A stretch of 7,290 nucleotides of DNA from Blautia sp. (GCA_017420455.1 JAFOJB010000533.1:1-7290); one strand, 5' to 3'; positions 1-6,685 are shown, numbered from the stretch's first letter. Translations and numbers: made by a program. The notes: generated by a model not told the origin, from the letters alone.

Positions 1-5
1 CAGAC

Positions 6-30
6 GTGCGCCGTGCCTGCACGAGCGCAC
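6..30. other. GC-rich hairpin downstream of the regulator gene
   Basis: GTGCGC at 6-11 pairs with GCGCAC at 25-30, and CGTGC at 12-16 pairs with GCACG at 19-23, leaving A24 bulged and a very tight loop. The hairpin lies about 50 bases beyond the stop codon of the leftward regulator, where a terminator could sit. However, no run of T follows on the minus strand in the few bases before the window edge, so I do not call it a terminator. Nothing else is recognisable in 1-81. Confidence 0.35.
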
Positions 31-81
31 ACCTGGCGGCGAACGGTCATCTCAGGGCAGTGCCTTTGCTCCCCTGTCAGA

Positions 82-1749
82 TCATGTCTGAGGGTGAAAG
101 ATCTGGATATCGCTGGTGAGTTCTTTCTTGTTCAGTCGGCTGATCTCGTCCACTCCCATGTATTTTTTTTCATATTCCAGGACCAGGAAGGACATCTGGA
201 TGGTCAGGCGGAGGCGGGAATCGGAAAGGCTTCCGCCGATCAGCTCTTCGATCACGTTGATCCGGTAATTGATGGTGTTCCGGTGTACGAACATTTTCTT
301 TGCGCACAAAGAAGCGTTGCAGTTGTTCTCCAGATAGTTCCGCAGGGTGTTGTACAGGTCCGTCTCGTTTTTCTGATCATGGCGAAGGATCGCGATCACA
401 CCGGGATGGCAGAGATGGGTGGCATTATCATACTGGTGGAGCTTCACGGCGCTTTCGAAGCAAAGGTCAATATAGTGATAGACGCTGTAATCATTATAGT
501 AAAAGATGCGCTCCTCCATGTTATCCCGGAAGATCCTGCCAAGTCTGGCCGTGGCCAGAGCCTGCAGATACAGTGTACGCATGGAGATCAGGAAACGTGT
601 CAGATTTCCGATACCCGCGAACGCGTCAAAGCTTTCCAGAAGATGCAGAAGCCTTCCCCTGTCAAAGGTAAGGGCGCTCCTTCGGGAATTCAGGGAAGAA
701 ATCACCACAAGATTTTTCTCATAGGAAACCACAGAGCTGTCCGGAAAAATCTGCTCCAGCTGTCCGGAAAGATAGTTATAGGGGACAGAGGTTTCTTCCG
801 AAGGAAACATGATCACGATCACATGGAAATATTTTCCTTTCAGAAGTTCAGGAGTGACCGAAAGGCGCCGGAGGAGCTCCTCCTGGCTGGTGAGCCTTCT
901 TTCCACAAGATCTGCGATCAGAGCGCCGGATGTGTTCCGGGAATGCTGTATTATGGAATCCGAAGAAAGAAGAAGCGGAGTTACCGCCCGTAAAAGATCG
1001 TTCATATACGGCATGACCAGCGTACTGATCTCCTCTTCCGGCGGCCAGACGATCACTCTGGCGATGATCCTGCTCTTGTTCCGAACAGGATAGTCGATAT
1101 AATCCTTATCCTTAAAACGGAGAAGAAGGGTCTGCTTTCCCATGGATGAATGTTCCTTGTCGAGAATCTCCAGTACGGAATCCAGGCTGAGCGACCCTCC
1201 GTCACGGAACAAAGAAAAGAGAAAATCCCCTTCATTCTGATAAGGACTGAAGGCCAGTACCTGGAAATAAGATCCCAGGACCGCGATGGTGCAGCCTGTC
1301 CGCCTGCAGGCATAGTCGGAAAGAAGCTGGAGATTGTCGGTGGACTGCAGGTCATAGATCCACTGGCTGTAGCCTGTAAGCTCCGCGGATACCCGGTTGT
1401 AAAGACGGAAGATATCCCCGCCGAATACCAGAACCGAGGATCTGGCCTGGTCGAAACGTTCTTTATAAGCCCGGAGGGTCTCCTCCGGAACGGAAGGCGG
1501 GCCGCCTGCGCAGACCAGAAAGGTACATCCTGTAGTCTGAAGGTAATCCTCCCGGAAATCTGTCAGTTTGCATAAATAAAGGTAGTCGTTGACAGGAGGG
1601 GACCCTTCTTCCGGAAAAAGAATCCCTTTGATATGCGCCAGGGAGCTCCGACAGATATGACTATAAATAATCTGGTCTGAAAGATTCTGAATCAGTATTT
1701 CTGTAGTAAGAATGACAGATCTCTCCCTTCGTTCTGTAAAGATTGTCAA
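82..1749 (-). CDS. PucR-family transcriptional regulator (C-terminal HTH)
   Basis: This is a cytoplasmic DNA-binding regulator of the PucR/CdaR type, 555 residues if started at TTG 1749. The C-terminus (about 465-527) is the diagnostic part: a 'LYNTLRNYLE' helix, then the helix-turn-helix with A483, HRNT (489-492) and YR (495-496), matching the PucR C-terminal HTH domain. Residues about 300-420 resemble the degenerate GGDEF-like domain of this family (FDAFAGIGN at 374-382). Residues about 138-260 look like a GAF-like sensor. The N-terminal 130 residues do not show the classic PucR purine-catabolism motif. The gene is divergent from the peptide-type importer, so control of that importer is the natural inference; the ligand is unknown. 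The first in-frame ATG is codon 203, so the start is non-ATG: TTG 1749 (weak SD) or ATT 1713 (good SD, 543 residues). The family call is firm; the start is not. Confidence 0.9.
   Translation of the reverse strand: MTIFTERRERSVILTTEILIQNLSDQIIYSHICRSSLAHIKGILFPEEGSPPVNDYLYLCKLTDFREDYLQTTGCTFLVCAGGPPSVPEETLRAYKERFDQARSSVLVFGGDIFRLYNRVSAELTGYSQWIYDLQSTDNLQLLSDYACRRTGCTIAVLGSYFQVLAFSPYQNEGDFLFSLFRDGGSLSLDSVLEILDKEHSSMGKQTLLLRFKDKDYIDYPVRNKSRIIARVIVWPPEEEISTLVMPYMNDLLRAVTPLLLSSDSIIQHSRNTSGALIADLVERRLTSQEELLRRLSVTPELLKGKYFHVIVIMFPSEETSVPYNYLSGQLEQIFPDSSVVSYEKNLVVISSLNSRRSALTFDRGRLLHLLESFDAFAGIGNLTRFLISMRTLYLQALATARLGRIFRDNMEERIFYYNDYSVYHYIDLCFESAVKLHQYDNATHLCHPGVIAILRHDQKNETDLYNTLRNYLENNCNASLCAKKMFVHRNTINYRINVIEELIGGSLSDSRLRLTIQMSFLVLEYEKKYMGVDEISRLNKKELTSDIQIFHPQT
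1723..1729 (-). promoter_or_regulatory. Strong Shine-Dalgarno inside the annotated 5' end of the regulator
   Basis: On the minus strand AAGGGAG occupies 1729-1723, nine bases before an in-frame ATT codon at 1713-1711. The conventional alternative start, TTG at 1749, is preceded only by a weak GGGA (1761-1758). The stronger site therefore favours a start near 1713, giving a protein beginning ILTTEILIQNLSDQ, which looks like a natural beginning for this family. The feature decides the start but does not prove it. Confidence 0.45.
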
Positions 1750-1782
1750 AAATGAAATCCCGGTACGAAAAATGAGGAAAAA

Positions 1783-1866
1783 ATTGCATGAAATGCCGGA
1801 ATCGTTCTCCTGACCAGTATAGTCTGGAAAAAACCGAAAATCAAGAGAAAACTGGAATTATGCAAT
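1783..1866. repeat. Inverted repeat ATTGCAT / ATGCAAT flanking the regulator promoter
   Basis: ATTGCAT at 1783-1789 and ATGCAAT at 1860-1866 are perfect inverted copies, and the match extends to about 10 of 12 when neighbouring bases are included. One arm lies roughly 20 bases downstream of the predicted regulator start of transcription, the other just upstream of its -35. The 77-base spacing (about seven helical turns) would suit looping or paired operator binding. A 7-base match can occur by chance in a window this size, and another ATTGCAT lies at 3589-3595. Confidence 0.3.
1816..1844 (-). promoter_or_regulatory. Sigma-A type promoter of the regulator
   Basis: Read on the minus strand, TTGATT (1844-1839) serves as -35 and TATACT (1821-1816) as -10, with exactly 17 bases between. 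The boxes match the consensus at 4 of 6 and 5 of 6 positions. Transcription would begin near 1809, giving an untranslated leader of about 60 bases to TTG 1749 or about 95 to ATT 1713. It is the best-matching promoter I found in the window. Confidence 0.65.
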
Positions 1867-1889
1867 CTGCACAAACACATGAAAAAATC

Positions 1890-1899
1890 CCTGTACAGG
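1890..1899. promoter_or_regulatory. Candidate operator, perfect palindrome CCTGTACAGG
   Basis: CCTGTACAGG is a perfect 10-base palindrome between the two divergent promoters. Its centre is about 58 bases upstream of the predicted transporter transcription start, a position typical for an activator, and about 86 bases upstream of the regulator start. The regulator of this locus is the obvious candidate to bind, but no known consensus supports that. Confidence 0.35.
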
Positions 1900-1915
1900 A
1901 TGAATATGGTGAAAT

Positions 1916-1946
1916 TTCGCAGAAGGTGGTAAACTTCTTATATACT
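1916..1946 (+). promoter_or_regulatory. Probable promoter of the transporter genes
   Basis: TATACT at 1941-1946 matches the -10 consensus at 5 of 6 positions. The best -35 is TTCGCA at 1916-1921 (4 of 6), but its spacing of 19 bases is long, so the promoter is weak on its own and may need an activator. The spacer contains the inverted repeat AGAAG (1921-1925) / CTTCT (1934-1938), and GAAATTTC (1911-1918) is a palindrome overlapping the -35. Transcription would begin near 1953, leaving a leader of about 30 bases, too short for a riboswitch. Confidence 0.5.
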
Positions 1947-1959
1947 CTGGCTGAGCCAG
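1947..1959. promoter_or_regulatory. Candidate operator CTGGC-TGA-GCCAG at the transcription start
   Basis: A 5-base inverted repeat with a 3-base centre begins directly after the -10 box and spans the predicted start of transcription of the binding-protein gene. A protein bound here would block initiation, or the transcript could fold into a short 5' hairpin. It is distinct in sequence from the CCTGTACAGG palindrome upstream. Confidence 0.35.
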
Positions 1960-1970
1960 GAAGTAGAAAA

Positions 1971-1975
1971 GGAGG
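1971..1975 (+). promoter_or_regulatory. Ribosome binding site of the binding-protein gene
   Basis: GGAGG at 1971-1975 is followed by eight bases and then ATG at 1984. The spacing is ideal and fixes the start of the binding protein, including its signal peptide. Confidence 0.85.
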
Positions 1976-1983
1976 AAGATCTT

Positions 1984-3549
1984 ATGAAAAAACTTGCTGC
2001 ACTTTTCCTTACAGCAGTCATGGCCGTCGGCATTGTTTCCGGCAGTGCTCTTGTTCATGCTGAGACACCTTATACTCCTTCAGATGAAACTCTGGTGGTG
2101 GCGCACAAGGGAAATCCCACTGGCCTTTTCCATCTGAATATTTCTGCGGTAAGTGTAAATACACCTATCAGCGAGACTCTGTACGACCGTCTTGTTTCCT
2201 ATGATGGAGAAACCAATTCCGTTGGCCCGATGCTTGCCACAGAGTGGGAATACATCGATGATACCCATGTACGCTTCAAACTGAGAGACGATGTCGTCAG
2301 CCATGCAGGAGATCCCTTCAAGGCAAGTGATGTCATCTACAGTATCCAGACAGCAGTCGACAGCGGCGCTCTCGGAAACTATTTCGGCATGTTCAATCTG
2401 GAGGAATGCCAGGTAGAGGATGATTACACCGTAGTCCTTGCCACCAAAAACGTAGAGCCCTACTTCCTGTATACACTTTCCAATGTCCCGCTGGGCATGG
2501 TAGTGCAGGCTTCCGTAGAGGCAAACGGCGGAATTGAAGCACAGGCCCTGAATCCGGTAGCCGGCACAGGTCCCTACAAGTTCGTAGAGTGGTCCGACGG
2601 CTCCTATATCAAGCTGGAAAGAAATGAAAACTACTGGGGCGATACCCCCTATTTCAAGAACGTAGAGATCCGTATCATCGGCGATGCTTCCGCACGTATC
2701 ATGAATCTGGAATCTCACGATGTGAATATCGCGCTGGATCCGGATACCATCCAGCTTGCTGGTCTGGAAGGAAACCCGGAATTCACCATCATCAACTATC
2801 CGACCTCCAATTCTACGGACCTTCTTATGAACTGCTCCAAAGCTCCCTTCAACGATGAGCATGTCAGAAGAGCAGTTTCCCTGGCCATGAATTATGAGGC
2901 GAACCTGATGATCGCAGCCAGCGGCTACGGCTCCCTTTCCGACAGCTTCCTGCCTCTGGCCAGCAGCGCTTATGTATCCGCAGAGGACGGCGGATATCAG
3001 AGCTACTTCCATTACGATCTGGAAGCCGCGAAGGCAGAGCTCGCCCAGTCCGCATATCCGGATGGCTTTGAGTTCGAACTTCTCTATGCAGAGGCACCGG
3101 CCTTCAATACCTACGGAGAGATGATCCAGAATCAGCTCGGAGAACTGGGAATCAAAGTTACACTTGTTCCGGTAGCTTCTACTGTATTCTATGATTATGT
3201 AACAGCAGGAGATTTTGACGCCCACATCGTAAACCTTGCGAATCCGGATCCGGCTATGATCCTTCGTGATTTCGACAGCCGTATCGATTTCAAGACCATG
3301 CGCGGCGGCTGCGGCTGGGTAGATGCTCCGCAGGAACTGCTGGATCTCATGGATGAAGCAAAGGTTACACTGGATCCTGACAAGAGCAAAGAAGTCTATG
3401 GAAAGATCCAGAAGATCATCAATGAAGCCTGCCCGGCAGCTCCGCTGTATTCTCCGAACAAGGTCTGCGCGGCTGATTCCAGCATCAAGGGAATCATCCT
3501 GACAGAGTTCAGCGACATCGATTTCTCCAAGGCTTACAGAGCAGAATAA
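1984..3549 (+). CDS. ABC importer solute-binding protein, family 5 (DppA/OppA type)
   Basis: This 521-residue protein is the extracellular receptor of the importer encoded downstream. It belongs to the family 5 solute-binding proteins that carry peptides, opines, nickel complexes or heme. Family hallmarks are the N-terminal stretch around ETLYDRLVSYDG (64-75), the 'LRDDV...G.PFKASDV' segment (100-117) and the GTGPYKF block (194-200) followed by RNENYW (213-218). Residues 1-26 form a signal peptide: KK, a hydrophobic core, and VHA before E27, a good signal peptidase I site. Oddly for a Gram-positive-type organism there is no lipobox Cys; the segment IVSGS (17-21) looks like a lipobox with Ser21 in the Cys place. 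The length fits the family. It begins the rightward gene set, is separated from the permeases by 233 bases, and is likely made in excess over them. The substrate cannot be assigned; dppA or oppA would be a guess. Confidence 0.93.
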   Translation: MKKLAALFLTAVMAVGIVSGSALVHAETPYTPSDETLVVAHKGNPTGLFHLNISAVSVNTPISETLYDRLVSYDGETNSVGPMLATEWEYIDDTHVRFKLRDDVVSHAGDPFKASDVIYSIQTAVDSGALGNYFGMFNLEECQVEDDYTVVLATKNVEPYFLYTLSNVPLGMVVQASVEANGGIEAQALNPVAGTGPYKFVEWSDGSYIKLERNENYWGDTPYFKNVEIRIIGDASARIMNLESHDVNIALDPDTIQLAGLEGNPEFTIINYPTSNSTDLLMNCSKAPFNDEHVRRAVSLAMNYEANLMIAASGYGSLSDSFLPLASSAYVSAEDGGYQSYFHYDLEAAKAELAQSAYPDGFEFELLYAEAPAFNTYGEMIQNQLGELGIKVTLVPVASTVFYDYVTAGDFDAHIVNLANPDPAMILRDFDSRIDFKTMRGGCGWVDAPQELLDLMDEAKVTLDPDKSKEVYGKIQKIINEACPAAPLYSPNKVCAADSSIKGIILTEFSDIDFSKAYRAE

Positions 3550-3608
3550 CGAACGTGTTCTAAGAGCAGTCTGCAAGACTTCTGAAACATTGCATCGCAT
3601 TCAGACGC

Positions 3609-3640
3609 GGGCCGCAGGCGAAAACCTGCGGCCCCGTTTC
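3609..3640 (+). terminator. Strong hairpin after the binding-protein gene (terminator/attenuator)
   Basis: A perfect 10-base GC-rich stem, GGGCCGCAGG at 3609-3618 and CCTGCGGCCC at 3625-3634, encloses the loop CGAAAA. It is followed by CGTTTC, only a short T run, so termination is probably partial. It starts about 60 bases after the stop codon. In binding-protein-dependent importers such a structure commonly lets the receptor be made in excess while some transcripts continue into the permeases; it may also protect the upstream mRNA from 3' decay. Confidence 0.65.
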
Positions 3641-3722
3641 GTATCTATAAACCGGTGTTATTGCTTCATGGCGCAATCTCCCGGTGCAGAAATGTGTGAA
3701 CGAAGGACCATTATTCCCGTCA

Positions 3723-3742
3723 GCAGCCAGCCGGGCGGCTGC
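3723..3742 (+). other. Second hairpin upstream of the first permease
   Basis: GCAGCC at 3723-3728 can pair with GGCTGC at 3737-3742; an alternative fold pairs CAGCC (3728-3732) with GGCTG (3737-3741) around the loop GGGC. It lies about 40 bases before the permease start and about 30 before its ribosome binding site, with no T run after it. The rest of the 3550-3782 gap holds a small ATTGC (3660-3664) / GCAAT (3673-3677) inverted repeat and two CCGGTG direct copies (3652-3657, 3681-3686). I found no convincing promoter there. Confidence 0.3.
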
Positions 3743-3782
3743 CTGCAGCGGGATCTGTGATTACTGAAAAAGAGGAACGAAT

Positions 3783-4751
3783 ATGCTGAGATATATTTTA
3801 AAGAGAATTCTGTGGATGATTCCCGTGGTGATCGGGGTTCTTCTGATAGTTTTTACCCTCAGCGTGATCACTCCGGGAGATCCGGTGGACAATATGGTCG
3901 GGCCGGATGCGACGGTGGAGGCCAGAGAAGCCGCCAGAGAAGAGATGGGGCTGAACCAGCCGGTCTACGTGCGGTTTGTGAAATACGTCTGGGGCGTCTT
4001 TACCAGACTGGATCTGGGGACCTCCTACTCCAACCGCCAGCCGGTGGCAAAGGAGATCATGCACCGTTTCCCGGTGACGCTGAAACTGACTCTTGCCTCT
4101 GTTATTGTTGCTCTGGCGATCGCGCTGCCTCTGGGAGTGCTTTCCGCCGTGAAACAATATTCCTGGGTAGATAATATCACCATGGCGTCCGCGCTGTTTT
4201 TTGTTTCGATACCGCAATTCTGGTTCGCCCTGATGCTGCTGCTTATTTTTTCCGTGAAGCTGCAGATCCTGCCTGCCAGCGGAATAAACGGGATCAGGAG
4301 CTGGATCCTGCCGGTGGCCATGATCGGCGTCGGAAACGTAGGAAACCTGGCGAGGGTCACCCGTTCCAGCATGCTGGAGGTGATCCGGCAGGATTATATT
4401 CGTACTGCCCGCGCAAAGGGACAGAGGAAGTCTGTCGTAATCTTTAAGCATGGACTTCGGAATGCTCTGATGCCTGTCATCGCCAATGTCGGAAATACCA
4501 TCGGCGTATCTCTGGGAGGGGCTGTGGTGGCAGAGAGTATTTTCTCGATCCCCGGCGTCGGACAGTTCATGCTGAACGCCATCAACTCCAGAGACTGGCC
4601 TTCCGTACAGGGCGGGATCGTGGTGCTGGCCATCACCTTCAGTATTGTCATGCTGCTGGTGGATATCGTCTATACCATCGTAGATCCCCGGCTGAAGACG
4701 GAATTCCAGGCCAGGGCAAAAACAAAAAGAAAGAAAGGAGCGGCTGCGTAA
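3783..4751 (+). CDS. ABC importer permease, DppB/OppB type
   Basis: One of two different membrane subunits forming the import channel. The 322-residue protein starts with the family's MLRYILKRIL and a first membrane helix (about 9-29). An extracellular loop of about 70 residues follows, containing 'TPGDPVD' (30-36), 'MGLNQPVYVRF' (55-65) and 'DLGTSY' (77-82). Five further helices lie at roughly 99-121, 133-157, 174-189, 233-253 and 280-300. The cytoplasmic coupling loop that docks on the ATPases is clear: DYIRTARAKG (204-213) to HGLRNALMPV (223-232). The C-terminus ends with the usual DPRLK followed by a basic tail. The ATG is preceded by AGAGGA (3771-3776) six bases away. Its TAA stop overlaps the next start by one base (TAATG), so translation is coupled to the partner permease. 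The substrate is not determined. Confidence 0.95.
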   Translation: MLRYILKRILWMIPVVIGVLLIVFTLSVITPGDPVDNMVGPDATVEAREAAREEMGLNQPVYVRFVKYVWGVFTRLDLGTSYSNRQPVAKEIMHRFPVTLKLTLASVIVALAIALPLGVLSAVKQYSWVDNITMASALFFVSIPQFWFALMLLLIFSVKLQILPASGINGIRSWILPVAMIGVGNVGNLARVTRSSMLEVIRQDYIRTARAKGQRKSVVIFKHGLRNALMPVIANVGNTIGVSLGGAVVAESIFSIPGVGQFMLNAINSRDWPSVQGGIVVLAITFSIVMLLVDIVYTIVDPRLKTEFQARAKTKRKKGAAA

Positions 4752-5659
4752 TGGCTAAAAGATATACTCCGGCCATGGAAAAGCTGGATAGAAAGAAAGT
4801 CCGGAATAAATCTGCCATGTCTACCTCTCCTGCAAAAGAGGCGTGGATACGGCTGAAGAGAAACCGGCTTGCCGTAGCGGGAATGATCATTCTCCTCCTT
4901 TTGATCCTTACGGCGATATTCGCGGATTTCATCGCGCCTTATGGGATCGATGAACAGAATTATTCTGATGTCCTTCAGGCACCGAGCCTTAAGCATCTTT
5001 TCGGAACAGATAACTACGGGCGGGATATTTTCAGCCGTGTCGTCTATGGGACAAGGATCTCCCTTCCCATCGGTTTCATCTGTGTCTTCCTTGCATATCT
5101 TTTCGGAGGAATCCTGGGAGCTATTGCAGCCTATTACGGGGGAAGAGCGGATATGGTCATCATGCGTATCCTGGATATCTTTCAGTCCATACCGCCGATG
5201 CTGATGGCTATCGCCATTGCAGCTTCTCTGGGAACCGGCGTTGTGAACCTGGTGATCGCCATTTCAGTGAGCACCATGCCCGCCAGGGCAAGGATCGTGC
5301 GGGCGGCAATCCTGTCTGTAAAAAACAGCGATTATATAGAATCGGCCAGATCGGTTGGAGCCAGCAGCAGGCGTCAGCTTCTGAAGTATATGCTGCCCAA
5401 TGCTCTGGGGCCGATCCTCACAAATGTCACCTTCAGTATCGCTACCGCGATCCTGACGGTTTCCTCCATGAGCTATCTGGGACTGGGAATCGCCGCTCCT
5501 ACACCGGAGTGGGGTTCCATGCTTTCCGCCGGAAGGTCATTTATCCGTACCAGTCCCCACATCCTGATCTTCCCGGGCGTTGCCATCATGATCACCGTGC
5601 TTGCGCTGAACCTTTTCGGCGATGGCCTGCGCGACGCGCTGGATCCAAGATTGAAGTAG
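4751..5659 (+). CDS. ABC importer permease, DppC/OppC type
   Basis: Second channel subunit, 302 residues, the usual length for OppC/DppC. After a basic cytoplasmic N-terminus (1-38, the OppC N-terminal region with KEAWIRLKRNRLAVAG at 29-44) comes the first helix (about 40-60). It is followed by the family block HLFGTDNYGRDIFSR (82-96) and five more helices up to residue 290. The coupling loop is DYIESARSVGAS (194-205) to LPNALGPI (215-222). 'LGLGIAAPTPEWG' (243-255) and terminal DALDPRLK are also family features. The start overlaps the stop of the preceding permease by one base, with AGGAG at 4736-4740 inside the upstream gene. The AGGAGG site of the next gene overlaps its own stop codon. It should pair with the DppB-type subunit to form a heterodimeric channel. 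Confidence 0.95.
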   Translation: MAKRYTPAMEKLDRKKVRNKSAMSTSPAKEAWIRLKRNRLAVAGMIILLLLILTAIFADFIAPYGIDEQNYSDVLQAPSLKHLFGTDNYGRDIFSRVVYGTRISLPIGFICVFLAYLFGGILGAIAAYYGGRADMVIMRILDIFQSIPPMLMAIAIAASLGTGVVNLVIAISVSTMPARARIVRAAILSVKNSDYIESARSVGASSRRQLLKYMLPNALGPILTNVTFSIATAILTVSSMSYLGLGIAAPTPEWGSMLSAGRSFIRTSPHILIFPGVAIMITVLALNLFGDGLRDALDPRLK

Positions 5660-5671
5660 GAGGGGCAGAAG

Positions 5672-6685
5672 ATGAGTGAACCGATCTTGAAAATAGAAAA
5701 CCTGGTCGTACACTACGAGACCAGAACCGGGGTGGCCGAGGCTGTAAATGATGTGAGCTTCGAGATCCAGCCGGGAGAAACGCTGGGCCTTGTGGGTGAG
5801 ACCGGCGCCGGGAAAACAACCATAGCGCTGACAATTATGGGGCTTCTGCCTCAGCCGGGCGGTCATGTCATCCAGGGGAAGATCACTCTGGATGGGGAAG
5901 AGATCACCAGGTATCTCAGCAACAGCCGGCGTGAGACCAACAAAAATGACAAACATTTCCGGAAAATCCGGGGCAACAAAGTGGGCATGATCTTCCAGGA
6001 CCCCATGTCTGCCCTGAATCCGGTGTACACTGTGGGAGAACAGATCGCGGAGGTGATCCGTCTTCACAACAGGGTTTCCCGTTCGGAAGCGGAGAAACGG
6101 GCTGTGGAGATGATGGAAACAGTAGGCATTCCGGGGGCCAGGTTCAATAATTATCCCCATGAGTTTTCCGGCGGTATGAAACAGAGGATCGTCATTGCCA
6201 TGGCTCTGGCCTGCAGCCCGAAGCTTCTCATCGCCGACGAACCCACCACGGCGCTGGATGTGACGATTCAGGCTCAGGTGCTGGAACTGATGCGCGGGCT
6301 TCGCAAGGAGTTCAATACCGCCATGCTCATGATCACCCACGATCTTGGCGTGGTAGCGGATATCTGCGACAAATGCGCTGTGATCTACGCGGGACAGATC
6401 GTGGAGATCGGGACGCTGGAGCACATTTTCAATTCTCCGTGCCATCCCTATACCAGGGCTTTGTTTGACGCCCTTCCCAGTCTGGACAGCGATGTAGAGA
6501 GGCTGAAATCCATCGAAGGACTCATGGCGGATCCTATGGATCTTCCAACGTACTGCAGTTTTTATGACCGGTGCGACAGAAAGTGCGACGCCTGCAAGGC
6601 AGGCGACCCGGTGCTGAAGGAAGTGGAGCCCGGACATTTTGTAAGCTGTGTGCATTATGACGGGAAAAAGGAGGGGGAAGCATGA
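5672..6685 (+). CDS. ABC importer ATPase, DppD/OppD type
   Basis: One of two ATPases that power the importer from the cytoplasmic face; 337 residues, full length for OppD/DppD. All ATPase motifs are present: Walker A GETGAGKT (42-49), Q-loop Gln109 in IFQDPMSALNP, signature FSGGMKQR (165-172), Walker B LLIADE (185-190), D-loop TALD (193-196) and switch His223. The C-terminal extension (about 255-337) is the oligopeptide-transporter type: HPYTRALFDALP, then Cys295, Cys301, Cys305, Cys308 and Cys326. Four of these match the conserved cysteine pattern reported to bind a 4Fe-4S cluster in DppD-like proteins; Cys305 is extra. A short insertion of charged residues (about 81-100) precedes the Q-loop. 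AGGAGG (5658-5663) sits eight bases before the ATG, overlapping the previous stop. The gene overlaps the next ATPase by 4 bases (ATGA). Confidence 0.95.
   Translation: MSEPILKIENLVVHYETRTGVAEAVNDVSFEIQPGETLGLVGETGAGKTTIALTIMGLLPQPGGHVIQGKITLDGEEITRYLSNSRRETNKNDKHFRKIRGNKVGMIFQDPMSALNPVYTVGEQIAEVIRLHNRVSRSEAEKRAVEMMETVGIPGARFNNYPHEFSGGMKQRIVIAMALACSPKLLIADEPTTALDVTIQAQVLELMRGLRKEFNTAMLMITHDLGVVADICDKCAVIYAGQIVEIGTLEHIFNSPCHPYTRALFDALPSLDSDVERLKSIEGLMADPMDLPTYCSFYDRCDRKCDACKAGDPVLKEVEPGHFVSCVHYDGKKEGEA

Noticed and set aside
13..993. 326-codon plus-strand frame opposite the 3' half of the regulator
   Set aside because: It is antisense to the conserved HTH and GGDEF-like regions, starts with GTG in a hairpin with no ribosome binding site, and shows no domain.
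1661..1789. 42-codon minus-strand reading frame with an ATG, overlapping the regulator start in another frame, with a run of six T after the ATG
   Set aside because: I considered a leader peptide or a slippage-dependent start of the regulator. The only SD (AGGAG, 1811-1807) is 17 bases away, too far, and the fused N-terminus would be an unnatural hydrophobic stretch.
1912..1926. Possible CodY box near AAATTTCGCAGAAGG
   Set aside because: Only the first half resembles AATTTTC; the second half matches the consensus poorly, so CodY control cannot be supported from sequence.
1788..2063. 91-codon plus-strand frame across the intergenic region into the binding-protein gene
   Set aside because: It overlaps the predicted promoters and the start of the binding protein in another frame, and has low-complexity Cys/Ser-rich content at its end.
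2080..3600. 506-codon open frame on the minus strand opposite the binding-protein gene
   Set aside because: It mirrors a well-supported family 5 binding protein; the translation shows no recognisable domain and no good ribosome binding site. Long antisense frames arise from codon bias in the real gene.
3646..3651. TATAAA as a -10 box for the permease genes
   Set aside because: The matching -35 position falls inside the terminator hairpin and reads AACCTG, with no resemblance to consensus.
5537..6655. 372-codon minus-strand frame opposite the second permease and the first ATPase
   Set aside because: It spans two clearly coding genes on the other strand, and its translation (His- and Arg-rich) resembles no family I know.
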